Shown piece by piece: positions 1 to 12,028 of a stretch of 64,000 nucleotides of DNA. The stretch's first letter is position 1; each line of letters begins with the position of its first letter. Both the position numbers and the translations under genes were made by a program. Location of the stretch: the NCBI GenBank assembly GCA_007844125.1, contig CM017556.1:21295057-21359056 (forward strand). Direction: 5' to 3'. Source of the DNA: Sinonovacula constricta. Lineage: Eukaryota > Mollusca > Bivalvia > Cardiida > Solecurtidae. A model generated the notes under the pieces. That model made no database searches and was not told the DNA's origin. It saw only the letters and a list, made by a program, of their open reading frames with translations.

Positions 1-2009
1 AAATCCCAAGTTTTCAACAAAATGGCCATAGCTCATAAATATAGCCACAGCATTGGTTAAAATTTTAAATAAATACAGTGAACTCGAAATAGTGTTGCAA
101 GTTGGAATCTTCCCCGCCCCTAAATAAACTAGACCAAAATATTGGTGTAACTAGATGCCAAAATGCAGATATCACAAGTCCTTTGAGATAGCTAAATTAC
201 GGACAGAAAATTTATAGCACTACGCAGCAGTACGTGTTGCACGGTGGAGAAACTGCTCGACCATGCTTCCTGCTTTGTTTTATGAGCAAAATCTTGAAAT
301 TTACCCATAAAGTGAAGATAAATAATAATTTATTCTCATTGCTCCTTCTTTTTAATGCATTTGTTTCACTTTTTGAAAATACTATTTTTCGAGTACAATA
401 TGCAGGCCGGTGCCTTAAATACCTATAGAGGAAGCTAATGCTGGTAGTGCTAAATGACGTTAAGAAGACATGCATGCGTGCAAAAGTCTGTAAGTAACAA
501 GTCTAAAGATCGTGCTTACATATGTGATTGACTTTGTTCACTCAGAGATATATACTATATCAACATAAATATATTTGTTTGTTTTTTTATGATTTTGTAC
601 AGAGCGTTCAACTTCTTTCTTGTAAGATAAGATATACCTGTGTAGAGAGAATAGATAGATCTATATGTATATATAATGTAACTGGTATGTAGTTTGGTTA
701 GCACTAGAAAGAAGAAACTCGCAAGATTGACCCAGTTATTGATGGTAACAAGTTGTCGTGCAATTTGAACATTTTCTAGTGATAATGAGATTACATCATT
801 GTGCTTCCTTTCTTAATATTTAATTTCCGGAAATGTGTTAGTTGAAATAAATTGCATGTACGAAACATCCTGTGTTATGAAATTTCTTTCGTGGAGACTG
901 ATTTCCTGTACAGTGTCGGTGCAAAGTAAAACAACACTACAAAACTAATAAAAATATAGATGTAGGACATTAAAACAAATAGTAACTCGCGAGACCTTTT
1001 CAGCTAAACAATAATTTATTTGTTTCATTTTATACAAAAATTGGCCCAGGACAGTCGGATATCGTCTTTAAATTAAACATGACTCCTAAGCACATAGTGT
1101 CAGCGCATTACATGTTGGCCCCGAGCTGACATTAGACATGCGCACCCTTTTAGTTCCATACAGAGTGTGTAATAAATATGAGAAGGTAAGGTGCAGTGTT
1201 TAGTTATTAAATTAAAGTAATGCTTTGCTTTCATTTCTCCCATCTGCAGAACATGAAACTTAAAAAGGAGTTATATATAGTTATTTTTACGGCAAAACTA
1301 GTTACAGATGGGTATACAGTTGCTGATGACCAATTATAATAGAAAAATCAAACCCATTCATTAGCACCTGTATAGTTACAAAGAATTTTAGTCTAGTAGT
1401 GTTAGCCTAAAAGATATAATAAATGTTACAGAAATAAGAGTTTTAACACAGTGAGAATATTATTCTATTACTATTAGTATTAGAGTATTAAAAGGACATC
1501 TTACAGATAATGCTTGGAAAGTTTAAAAAGTATGTAAAATAATAAAAGCACTGGCTTATCAGGATTTACCGTTGATATTTTTTTCAAAAGGTAAATAAGA
1601 AAAGGAGTTATCGGTAGTTAAACAGATACAATTAACTTATACAAAATATCTAGTAATAAAATAAACTATCAACATATGTACAGTATGTACAGTAGATTAA
1701 AGCCTCGGCAACCTTAAAATTCCAAATGAGAGAGTAGTTTGAAATAAAACAGCCCAAGCGCTGATCATATTATTTATCCCACCATCTCTGTAAATATCGG
1801 TTGATATAACCCGTGTGATAAAGATGAGCTTTATCAACCGATATTCGCGCACCTGCTATAAAGCCGGACTACTTTTTTGACGAAACGATCAGGAATGTTT
1901 ACGAGAATGAAACTCATTTATCCCGTAATTATGCTTGTGGTCACCCGAAAAATGTCCATAATATAAAGATTGGTTAAATAGAGCAAGAAAGGCAATTAAA
2001 AAAAGGATG
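1..2009. other. no gene seen
   Basis: This is AT-rich, non-coding-looking sequence. The only open frames are short and overlap one another on opposite strands around 212-475, without splice context or a recognisable protein. I see no repeat with clear ends here. Confidence 0.5.
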
Positions 2010-2011
2010 AC

Positions 2012-2095
2012 AGCGGTTTCGATCTCTGTCCTGCAGGATTAAAAACTTAAGTAGCAGCTTCTTAACCGACTGAGCTAACCGGACAGTTGATCGCA
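2012..2095 (-). repeat. tRNA-like SINE head or tRNA pseudogene
   Basis: Read on the minus strand, this stretch contains TTAGCTCAGTCGGTTAAGA, which matches the D-arm and A box of a tRNA. About 50 bases later comes a weak B-box-like stretch (AGATCGAAACC). The anticodon and acceptor arms do not pair well, so this is not a working tRNA gene. It is probably the 5' part of a tRNA-derived SINE or an old tRNA pseudogene. Confidence 0.4.
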
Positions 2096-2294
2096 ATGTT
2101 CCGAAGTTTTATTTAAAAATGATATAGAAAATTTGAAAAAAAATAACTCAGAAAAATGAAACAGCATGTAATACAGGAACATGATTAAACTTTAGTAATA
2201 ATAATAAAAATAATAAAGGTACGAATTTGTAGTCTGCAAAAATAAAAAAAAAACTGTCGAAATGTCTGTTCATGCGAGTCACCGTTGTTTTGAT

Positions 2295-2606
2295 GTTATT
2301 TAGTGTGAATTGAAAGAATGCGATGAAGAATCGTGTAAAAACCTAAGCAGTGTTAAAGAGATGAGCTACGAGGATTTCGAGGCAAAATCTGGCGTTAATC
2401 CGAACATTTTTGAGAAGGAAATTGATCTTGAATCTGTCGTGACTGTCTCAGATTGCATCATCTGCCTAATCTTAGGACAGACCCTGATGATCAAATGTCG
2501 TTACATGATGAACATTAAAATGGTTTAGATAGAGCTCGATCTTTAGTCGAACCAAATACAGCTGACTGCACAGATCTGGACAAATGTGCTAAAAATCACA
2601 GTTTCT
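2295..2606 (+). pseudogene. unrecognised coding-like fragment
   Basis: From about 2310 to 2525 an open frame has protein-like composition and normal codon use (KECDEESCKNLSSVKEMSYE, then DFEAKSGVNPNIFEKEIDL). It ends at a TAG near 2526. The reading frame offset by one continues in a similar acidic style (GLDRARSLVEPNTADCTD) up to a TAG at about 2606, which suggests one frameshift. I do not recognise the family and see no convincing splice sites at either edge. It could be a displaced exon or a decayed retrocopy, and a chance open frame cannot be excluded. Confidence 0.25.
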
Positions 2607-3380
2607 AGACGTAAACATGAACACCAACCCACCACCTCCAATCCCAACATTTCTCCAAATTTCGCAAGTCACACTGTCAAAAACACAACTATCTTCAAAA
2701 CTTTAAAACGCTATATTCAATGTTCATAATTTCATCAACAATTAAAATCCATGAGCTACTGTCTGTTACATCCACAAACACACACAAACCTTGAATGTAA
2801 TTCGCGTTTCTTAGTGCCAAGTGCGTAGCAACTTTAATGTTACACGGCCTTGACATTACACACTACATGCATAACTTGACACGAGGGTGTGATTTTTGTT
2901 GTTCTTTTTTTCTAACCATTATTTTTAGTTGTCGTAATCAATAAATTTACATCTTATGTATAGCGCAAATTAAAAAAAAAATAACAAGTTTATTGTCTTA
3001 TTTTTTTATTGTAAAATAGAACTATTTCTTATAGCCGAATTACTCTACTGTTCGCGCATGAATTTCGTGTATTGCATTGGAATGATCAGATCATGTAAAG
3101 GAGGAGCAGGAGCGGTAAATTTAAATGTTTCCCTTTGAAAAGCTGTAGATGGTGGGATAAAAAGAATACCAGGTTAGTATATATTTAGAACAATAAAATG
3201 ACGTCATACAATGCCATGACGTCATATGCCTAAAGTGTCAAAAGTAAAATGTAAAAAATAAAAGGAAATCATCAGATTTAAGAAAACAACCCAAACCATC
3301 AAAATAAAATGTAGCATTGTTAAGTGTTAATAGGTTGATAAGTTTTAACATATCATAAAAAGCCGAGGATTTATCCGCAG
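2607..3380. other. no gene seen
   Basis: This is AT-rich sequence with no supportable coding region. A small inverted motif based on ATGACGTCAT occurs around 3195-3230. Confidence 0.4.
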
Positions 3381-6300
3381 TTGGCATATTATACAATAAA
3401 GGTACAAAAATCACGATGTTATACCTACTGTGAAATCTCACGTAAAAGGCATGGAGGCTGTTCAAGTTGTCTCACCTATATAGGGCACGACTGGAGAGAT
3501 AAAGAGACAAGAAATCTATCAGTGACAGCGCAATTATGGCTTTTAAGTCACTGTTTTCATATAGTCTCAATCGACCTGTCTCGTCATTGTGTAATTTAAA
3601 TGCAATGCATGTTCTTGAATGTGAAAGGGTCAATTACAAGCAATGCAGTACACCGAAGGATTCCCGGGTTGTAACCGTCAGCAATAAATTTTCTGATAAG
3701 TTTTGTAAAGTGGTCAGAAAAGTTATTGAGAACCTTGATTTTCTGTAACTTGTATAAAACATTTCCATAAATTGCAGGATTGCGTATGCCTTTCTGCATA
3801 AGTGTTTTCATACTGTTATTATACTTAGAAGCAATTAACTCAATTGCGGTGAAAGAATTTGAATTTGTGAAAACGAAAGCCATGCTGTAACAGTTTAAAT
3901 GGAATAAACCGGTTTCTAGCACTGAAATCTTCTACTTTAACACAAACTCGTGCAATCCTTGTAAGTTGTGATATGTAAACGCCATAGGAGGTAGCTTGAG
4001 GTGAATTACCGTCAAGGTATTGATAATTCACAATACTAAAGATGAAATTATCTCTCTTGTCATAGATTTTAGTAGAGTCGTTGTCATTGGAAATAGCGAT
4101 CTCAATGTCTAGAAATGCTGCATTTAAATGTCAGTTATTTGCTTTATTAAGAGGTAAGTTCTGGAGAGTAAATCAGATGGATCATTTGAGAAAAGAACGG
4201 ATTATCTATAGTTAGAATATCGTCAAGATAGCGTGACGTTAAATTGAAGCCTCTATAATATGGCTTTGGTTCGAAGAGGATAAAGTTAACATGAAATCAC
4301 GTTCAAAGCAGTATAAAAAACAAATCTGCAATTAATGGTTCCCATAGGAAGACTTGTCTTAATAAAGTGTCACTGCATTTTATGTAAATATTGTCTAATA
4401 GTAAACATAGAGCTTCACAAACATCCGTGCAAGTCCACATAGTAAACTTTTCTAAGAAAGTGTTGGTTAAAAATGCATTACTTTCATGACATGCAATATA
4501 TATACGTTGCTCTCTAGCAAATATTTTCTCAATAAGAACAATCAATTTGATCTTAATTAAATCATGAGTTTACAGCGTAGAGAAAACGTAAGAATTTACT
4601 GCAGAGCAATGAAAGTTTAAACTACGTAACTTGTCTTCTGAAGAATTTTTAATAGACCGAAAAATGTTGATTCCTGCATTTCCATACACTTTTTCACAAT
4701 ATTTAGCAACGTGATTACGAACGGCTGTAAGGCAAAACGTAAGTAGTTTAGAAATGGAAGTGGTCTTGCTAGAGCTGGCATTAGCTATGACTCGTGATTT
4801 GTATGGTGTTTTATGAAGCTTAGGAATCCAGTATAGTGAAGGAAGTTTTTCTTGCCTTGATTCTATTTTGATATTGAAATTATGCAATATCATTTTATGT
4901 TTGTGGATGACTGTCTGAAAGTCAAGGTTGGTGCTAGTGTAAGAACAGGTGGTGGATAACTCAGCACTCAGTACATTTTTGTAATATAGTCGTCAGACAA
5001 AAATGATGTTGTTTGAAGCTTTGTCTGCAGGTACAAGTACAAATTTATCGTGAATATTCTGAAAGGACTGCTTTAGTGTTTTAAGTGATAAAAAGGTTTC
5101 TTAGGAAAACTGGAAGGATGGGAGCGGTAGAGTTTAAGGCGATTTTTTATTATCTTAAAAATGGCTTTCTACCATGTATTGAATGCTACTGTATCCGTGT
5201 TGTCTCTCTTACACCAGCAATCGACAAACAGATAAATTGCATCAGCTATTTATTTGCGACAAAGGTCAAAATCTATTTCATCTGGCAGGCAATATTTCGG
5301 ACCCGTAAAGAGTAATTTTCTTAATTTATAGTCATCGATGATGTTTAAATCCCCAGTAATGATATGGCCAGAAGGTAAATAACAGATAGGTAAAGTTGAA
5401 TAGTTACAAGAATCTTGAGTAGGAGCATTCAGGTTAAGGTCTGCTACAGTTTGGTTGTAATTAAAAATAAGACCTCTAATGGGTTTTTGTACTTATAACA
5501 TATCATTGGGTTTACTTTAGGGATGTCAACGGATATGCGGATATTCGCATGAATCATCGGATATCCGAATCGACTTTGGTATCCTGATATTCGCTTAAAA
5601 TGTAAAATTTTAAACATTTAATTAAATGTTTTGGTCATTTTGCTAAGTTATCTTTCTGCTGTCATGTCAGTGTGCATTCACGCATACACTGGTATAACTA
5701 ATTATCGACAGGTGGTGACAGGTGGTGACACGCAGTATCGTATATTTGACTTCACAGGTTTAGAAATGTGCTAAAGCATGGTGGTATGTATAATAACATG
5801 CTAATTAACCGCCAACGTTTGAAGCTTCTACTGATCCATTTTGTTTAGATAATACCTTCTTTAATTTTGTTGATGAACTTCACAGTTTTAGAAATGTGCA
5901 AAAGCTTATGTAAAATAATTTGCCAATTAACAGCCATTGTTTGAATATATTACTTATCCATTTTGATTAAGAATTAATATCTTTAATTTCGTTTGTTCGG
6001 CTTTATTAAGAAGAGTAGAGCTACAATTATGTAGACAATTAACAGGTTTGTCGGCGAAGATCAGTTACTCATGTTTAATTAAGTCCGTTTGGATTGTATA
6101 AATGAATTGATGAATTTATTATGTTTTCATTCGATCACGGTGATCTTGACTTATTCACATCCACTCCCTAAACAAATCATTAGTTATGCCTTCCAATCTT
6201 CAGTCCGATGTTTGGCGACATTTTGTGAGGTCCGTAGACAAATTGTTAAAATAATGAAGTGCCTATGCCTATGGAAATGTTGATTTAATTATTTCCATTG

Positions 6301-7000
6301 AAATGACGATTTAATTATGTCAATGGAAAAGTTAGTAACCCCGCACACATCCGACTGCAACATCAGAATTAATTAAGATTTATATCCGGATATCCGTTCG
6401 GATCGTTCGACGGATATCCGGATACCAAATATAGTATCCTTTGACATTCCTAGTTTTCTTTGTTGTCGAAGTAACTGGGGATTTTATTGATGATATTTTT
6501 GTCCCGATAGATAGTAAGTTCCATAAAACCAATCCCCTTATTAATGTATTTGATTTTCAGGAAATGACGTTGTTGAGACTGTTTATCTATATGAGGTCTT
6601 AAAGCAAGGGATAGTATATCTTTGAATGATGGAAGGCCACCTTATATAAAGGATGAGTACGTTAATATATTTTGTCTGCCTCATTGTCCAAAATATCCAG
6701 TGGTTTCAAAGGTAGATTTGTAACTGTACAAAGTCATGAATACCAGATCGAATATAAAGTGTGTCCAGATCTTGAATAGAAACAGAAAATAGAAAGAATA
6801 TTTCATAAATTATGTTGTTACTTTGTCAATCAACTTCACAAGGTAAGGAAATGTTAAATGTACGCCCATTTACAGTAGACTTGACAGTGGAGTTACCGTC
6901 AAGGAATCTACATGTACTACATCTTTTATTATTTAACGCTTGTAGATATTAAAGTACACAGTTATGTCCACTCTTCATTTGTGCGGGGGAATTCTTTTCA
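3381..7000 (-). mobile_element. Penelope-like retroelement of Naiad type (decayed), split by a hAT insertion
   Basis: Minus-strand translation gives a Penelope-like reverse transcriptase broken by frameshifts and stops. In order from high to low coordinates:
- 6790-6945: a GIY-YIG-like N-terminal module with KRCSTCRFLDG and NIIYEI.
- 6453-6640: HFLKIKYINKGIGF.
- 5300-5510: YSTLPICYLPSGHIITGDLN, then FTGPKYCLPDEIDFDLC.
- 4803-4890: LPSLYWIPKLHKTPYKSRVI.
- 4303-4545: YIACHESNAFLTNTF and WTCTDVCEAL.
- 4200-4235: the catalytic RYLDDILTIDN.
- 3596-4031: PQATSYGVYISQL and the C-terminal part.
The endonuclease-like module lies before the RT, unlike canonical Penelope elements and like the published Naiad/Chlamys clade. 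The copy is not functional. The outer ends are approximate. Confidence 0.8.
5510..6460. mobile_element. non-autonomous hAT-like DNA transposon nested in the Penelope-like element
   Basis: The left end at 5518 reads TAGGGATGTCAACGGATA. The right end at 6452, reverse-complemented, reads TAGGAATGTCAAAGGATA. Both subterminal regions are rich in GGATATCCGGATATC-type motifs. The 8-bp flanks are GTTTACTT (5510-5517) and GTTTTCTT (6453-6460), seven of eight identical, which is the target-site duplication length of hAT elements. The 935-bp interior shows no transposase, so it depended on a helper. Penelope-like RT coding sequence continues on both sides (FDNKEN on one side, ICYKYK on the other), so the hAT inserted after the retroelement. 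Confidence 0.75.
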
Positions 7001-7034
7001 TTATTACTAGAAATGTTACGTAAAATGCATGACT

Positions 7035-7565
7035 TCCGAAGAATGAATTAATCGAATTATTTTTTGGTGAAATAGTGGCAGTGACTCTTCTAGAAAATAT
7101 ATCATCAGCACCATTAGACAAATGCACAGTAGACACATTTTGCAATTTTAAGGGTTAAGTATTACTGTTTGGTTGTAGTATTCTGTTCATGGTTGTTTTA
7201 TTTCAAGTAAATCAAACCTAAGTCCAAGGTATGTCAAATGAAAATATACGTTACAATCCTGATAGGATGAATTTGATGACAACATAGATTACATGCACCG
7301 GAGCGATTCTTTTACGACCGCCATACAGACTGCACAAGTAACACAGTTGTAATTATGAATCGAAGAAATGAATTACTCGAATTATTTTATTGGTAAAATA
7401 TTGACAGTGACTGTTCTAGAATATATATCACCCGCACAATTAGACTAATGCACAGTAGGCACCTTGTACAATTTTAAGGGTGAACATTAATATTGGTTTG
7501 TAGTAGTCTGTTCATGGTTGTTTTATTTCAAGTAAAATAAACCCACATGTAAGTCCAATGTATCT
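7035..7565. repeat. pair of approximately 200-bp direct repeats next to the retroelement 5' end
   Basis: The segment 7035-7230 and the segment 7363-7565 are clearly similar in the same orientation. Both share the block CATGGTTGTTTTATTTCAAG, a TCTAGAA...ATATATCA block and a CAATTTTAAGGGT block, with a period of about 330 bp. They lie just beyond the GIY-YIG-like module of the Penelope-like element, that is, in its presumed 5' region. They may be part of its repeated 5' end (pseudo-LTR or tandem copy structure) or an independent duplication. Confidence 0.6.
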
Positions 7566-8292
7566 TTTGGTCAGATTTTGGGCATTTACTTGTTAGATAA
7601 CTTAATTATGCTTACATCAAGGTGAACACTCAGTCATATTTCCCTCTACGTCATTCCACCAAATGGGATAGACATGAAATTTAAAATTTATATCTGTCAG
7701 ATGTTTACAACCTATGAAATGTGACATCCTATTAATTAAAATTAATTGTTATTAGCAAAACGTTTTTTTTCTAATGGATCTGATATGACCAGGGACTAGA
7801 AGTAAATTATCAATACATCCAAAGAAGACGAAGTGGAATACACATTCCTGAACGTTCCCGTTCAAGCAATAATATTTCGAATTCACATCGATATAGAGCG
7901 TATTCTCACTTTCTATAGCATACGTGAATTGTTTCTCACAATAGTTTACATGTACAACATATGCCCGGACGCACAGCCCTGCTATATCGGAAGAGATAGC
8001 GTATTTTCCTGTACTTCATGCTGTTGACCAGAAGATATAACAAACTTATAAAAAGATGCAATGAAGTATACCTTAAACGACCTATTAAAACAATTATAAC
8101 AGTAATGTGATCGTTAAAGAGATTGTTTAAAAAACGGAAATAACGAAAACAACTGATCATGAGAGTGAAGTGTTACTTTTTAATTTAAAGTAGACTGCGA
8201 TACAATATCGAAAGCATATTCTTTCAGACAATATATCCATACCCATCTGACTACTGTTTCTTTTAGAGGAATACGTTTATGTTTGCTGGAAG
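7566..8292. other. no gene seen
   Basis: This is AT-rich sequence between the repeat pair and the Ly6-like pseudogene. The short open frames on both strands (about 7833-8160) overlap and have no recognisable content. Confidence 0.4.
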
Positions 8293-10899
8293 ATGATTCG
8301 TGTTGGCATATCGCTCCTGGTGCTCATGGACCGCTTTTAAAGGTAATTTATTACATATTTCTTTTATTTATGGCCCAGTAATACGTTTTCCTTATTAATG
8401 TGACGTAATATAACTGTGCCGAGTGTTAACAATAGATTCCAAATCAATACATATATCTGCATATATGCTGATGCATAAACAGTTATACTTAGCTCTTATA
8501 AATGTTTCAGATAATATATATAATACTAAGATTTTTCAAACCTTTGAATGGAGAAATCCACGTCAACACATGTACATTCATATTGGAACACTATCAGAAG
8601 CAATAAACCAAGATGCCATAATGCATCTTGCAGTAAAAAGAAAATAGTTTTAATCATAGAAAGGGGACTGAGATTGAAAATAATCAGTTCTCACTCCTAA
8701 CATTTAAAATTCCTTGATATTTATACCATACCAACTGAGACGGATCGACATGTAGTACAGAACAAAAATCAAGGAACAGCAACATGTACTGCAGAAATCT
8801 TTTGAGCGAATAATTAGATAACATTTTAGTAACCTGTGTGTAATTCAGATGGAATTATTTGTTGAATCGTTATAATCATAACACTTTGTTTGAATTAAAA
8901 AAAAAAACATGTGGTTAAATAACTTATTCAAGGTACATGGGAAATAATTCCACTTAAACATATTTATTATCAATACCTTAATGATGATTGAATCTCATGC
9001 TACATCCTATGATATTTATATATCTCAACTTAATAATAGTTTTACAATAATTTGTACTATAGTCTCAACTGTGCATAATAAAAGCTTGCACTAAATGTAT
9101 CCACGGGATATTGTGTTCTTTTACATTGAAAGGAATTAGCAGGAAATCCTCGCCTGCTTTATTGTTTTAAGAATCTCGTTATTTATATTTTCTTCATAAA
9201 ACTACATTTTGTTTCGTTCGATTGGATTGTTTTTTGGTCATTTTCATTATTTTTACTTTCTGTCAAAATGTGGTTATTTCCTTATTGTTTAAAATGTTAC
9301 ATATGGAGATTTAAGTAAGAATGTTCGCCATTTAGAAAAAAAACAATAAAACAATCAAGACGTGATTGATTTATGCGCTCCGTAAGCCAGATTAGCACCA
9401 CTGTCTGTCCTTTTGGAAATCTTTCCAATACAGCATATGTTTGTTTATCTCTGTGTAACGTTTTGTCTTGATGATTTAATCACTTTGACATTAACTTGTG
9501 TACGCATTTTTCTAGCGGTTGCTCAAATTATATTACTTTTGAAATTTGTGTTAATTATAGTAGGACTTTTTCATATTTTCATATTGATTACTAATCTACT
9601 AGCCTTTTGTAGTACTCTTTATAGTCGATTGCTTGTGTGGTGCCACTATACACCGCAAAAAGTGCACGTGTTTATTTGGTAATTAATTTGTTTTAACATT
9701 TAGTACTTGAGTTTATCAAAACGATCCAATTGTTGGCATTTTAATAGGAAACTTAAAACTTAATATTTGAATCGCTTGAAAGCTGGCGCGGAGTAATAAA
9801 TGCACAAAAAAAAAGAATATCTAAACACCTTAAACTAACTAACAACCTGCTTTCAATACTATTCAAGGGAAGTTGTTCTTTTTATAATTAAAACAAGACG
9901 GACAAACCATGTGGTCTATATACTGACGTGAAATCCACAGAAAAAATATCATCTATGCGTATAAAGTTTAAATTCGGTATTTATTTAGGGTTCTTCCGTT
10001 CACATCATCACCATCATAATCATCGTTATCGTCATCAGTCATGATCAACATGATCATCATGATCATCATCTTGATCATCAAAATAATTCGTAAGCGTGGT
10101 GTATATAAATTTTCCTTTTCTTGTTAGTTGATGCAGTCACCATTTCTCTATTTTTTTATAATTTTCAGTGAGTGAAGGCATACAGTGTTACAGTTGCAGT
10201 TCAGAGTACTGCGCCTGGGTGCGGCAAATACTTCAATTGCCATAGGCATTGCCAAGATCGAGTGTGTTGCCTGTGGTAAATCTACGAGAAACGATGGTTA
10301 GTTATTCAATATAAACCACATATCGTGTCCAATAATGCAATGTCCATAAATAGCGGTACACAGTGCACTCATGATGTGGTAGAAGAAATAGAAGATAGGT
10401 TTGTATAAAATATAAAATAACACACGGCCGGTGATTTGGTAAAACGGCATAACAAGAAAAGAAAAATACAGTACAGATTTTATGCCGAGAAAAAAACCCA
10501 ATAAAAGACTGACTTTAAACGTTTGAACAAGTCCCATTGGCATTAATATGATTTACAGCACATTTTATAGGATACATATAATAAACGGAACGCAAGCAAT
10601 CGTGTAGATAAACTACTTTTAAAATCATCGATTTGAACTTTAATGATTGGCAACCATTTTACACAGAACATTAAATAATTGATTTTTTTTCAGTGGTCAT
10701 AAGATCGTGTGGAAATTTCCTAGGGAAAGACATGTGTCGTGATGTCGATGGGAATGTAGACTGTAACTGCCACTCGTCTCTCTGTAACGACGCCATAAGC
10801 TCTAATGTTTGCATGGCAACGATGGTCGTCACAGTCGTTATTGGCTTAGCAGTCTCGATTCCTGTTGTAACTAAACATATAAATGAAAAGAAATTTTAA
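8293..10899 (+). pseudogene. Ly6/uPAR-type three-finger protein gene, frameshifted
   Basis: Three pieces form a Ly6-like gene:
- Exon 1 (8293-8342) gives MIRVGISLLVLM, a signal peptide start, then needs one base removed to read TAFK before a GTAATT donor.
- Exon 2 (10169-10296), after a TTTTCAG acceptor, reads VSEGIQCYSCSSEYC, then PGCGKYFNCHRHCQ in the next frame, then KIECVACGKSTRND in the third.
- Exon 3 (10694-10899) reads VIRSCGNFLGKDMC, VDCNCHSSLCND, a hydrophobic segment and the tail KHINEKKF.
All splice junctions are phase 1 and agree. The CYSC start and the CNC...CN end are hallmarks of the fold. All three breaks are +1, so the gene is a pseudogene or carries sequencing indels. The charged tail leaves GPI anchoring versus a membrane helix open. 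Confidence 0.65.
10008..10080. repeat. ATC/CAT triplet microsatellite
   Basis: An imperfect CAT/ATC repeat lies within intron 1 of the Ly6-like gene, about 90 bp upstream of exon 2. Confidence 0.8.
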
Positions 10900-10901
10900 G
10901 A

Positions 10902-10907
10902 AATAAA
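10902..10907 (+). promoter_or_regulatory. polyadenylation signal AATAAA of the Ly6-like gene
   Basis: A canonical AATAAA lies three bases after the stop codon of the last exon. This is close but usable, and it fits the end of the Ly6-like gene. Confidence 0.4.
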
Positions 10908-10909
10908 CT

Positions 10910-11815
10910 GTTTATGTTAAAAATGATTTAGAGAAATATAGTGTCATGTTTTCACAAGATCAGTGTACATTACAATGTAGTTTTGTAATCTATTTATCGG
11001 CATACAAATTTAAAGCAAGACAAACCAATTGCATGAGTAATGCCATGGAGAAAAAACAACACTAAAACTTTTACGCTTGTTACATGTACTAGTAGCATGG
11101 GTAAATGCTTTATAAACGAAGTCACAATAGTTAAAATGGTAACAACAAATGGTAAAATGAAACTATCGAAGAATATAGCTTGGGAAGTCCTAAAACATCG
11201 ACAGTCGATGTATTGGCTGCCTAGTAAATTTTGAAAGAACTGTAGAACAATTATTTTGCATGTTGAAACATAATGATTATTAAACCTATTAAAAGAAAAA
11301 TATTGTAGTTTACTTCTTTAAAAGGTGTACATGTATTATAGAGTCAATTCCCAACAACTCTGACAAACGTTAGAAATAGTAAAACTTGAACGTAAACAAT
11401 GTGAAATGCGAGACGATCAGAAACAAGTTGGTATTCTACGATACCAATCCATGTTTGACTGTCAGTGCTGTGGTGATATTTAGAGTATACTAGGTCCATG
11501 TTGAATAAAAATGTTATCACTTTGACTAAAACATTTTTAAATTATACTGTTATTTCGCCGAACTGTATTATATTCTGTTGCAAACCCGTTTTAGCAAAAT
11601 GGTACATCACAATTAAATACGCCATTTCCAAAAGTTGTGCTAAAGATCCATTCGTTTGTTGGTCTTATAATATAAAGTAATTTAATATGAAAACATCAAA
11701 AACAGTTTTTTATAATTGTTTAGCTTAAAACTAAGATGAATATTAACTTATTCATAATGTCTCTAATATCGATTTATTATACTGTCGAAATAACAAGAAA
11801 AACAAGAACAGCAAC
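10910..11815. other. no gene seen
   Basis: This is AT-rich sequence. Open frames of 60-64 codons at 11040 and 11498 have no recognisable content or splice context. Confidence 0.4.
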
Positions 11816-11818
11816 AAA

Positions 11819-12028
<210 letters not shown>

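Noticed and set aside
9413..9682. An 89-codon hydrophobic frame that could be a membrane protein
   Set aside because: It lies in an intron of the Ly6-like gene, is explained by T-rich composition and resembles no family.
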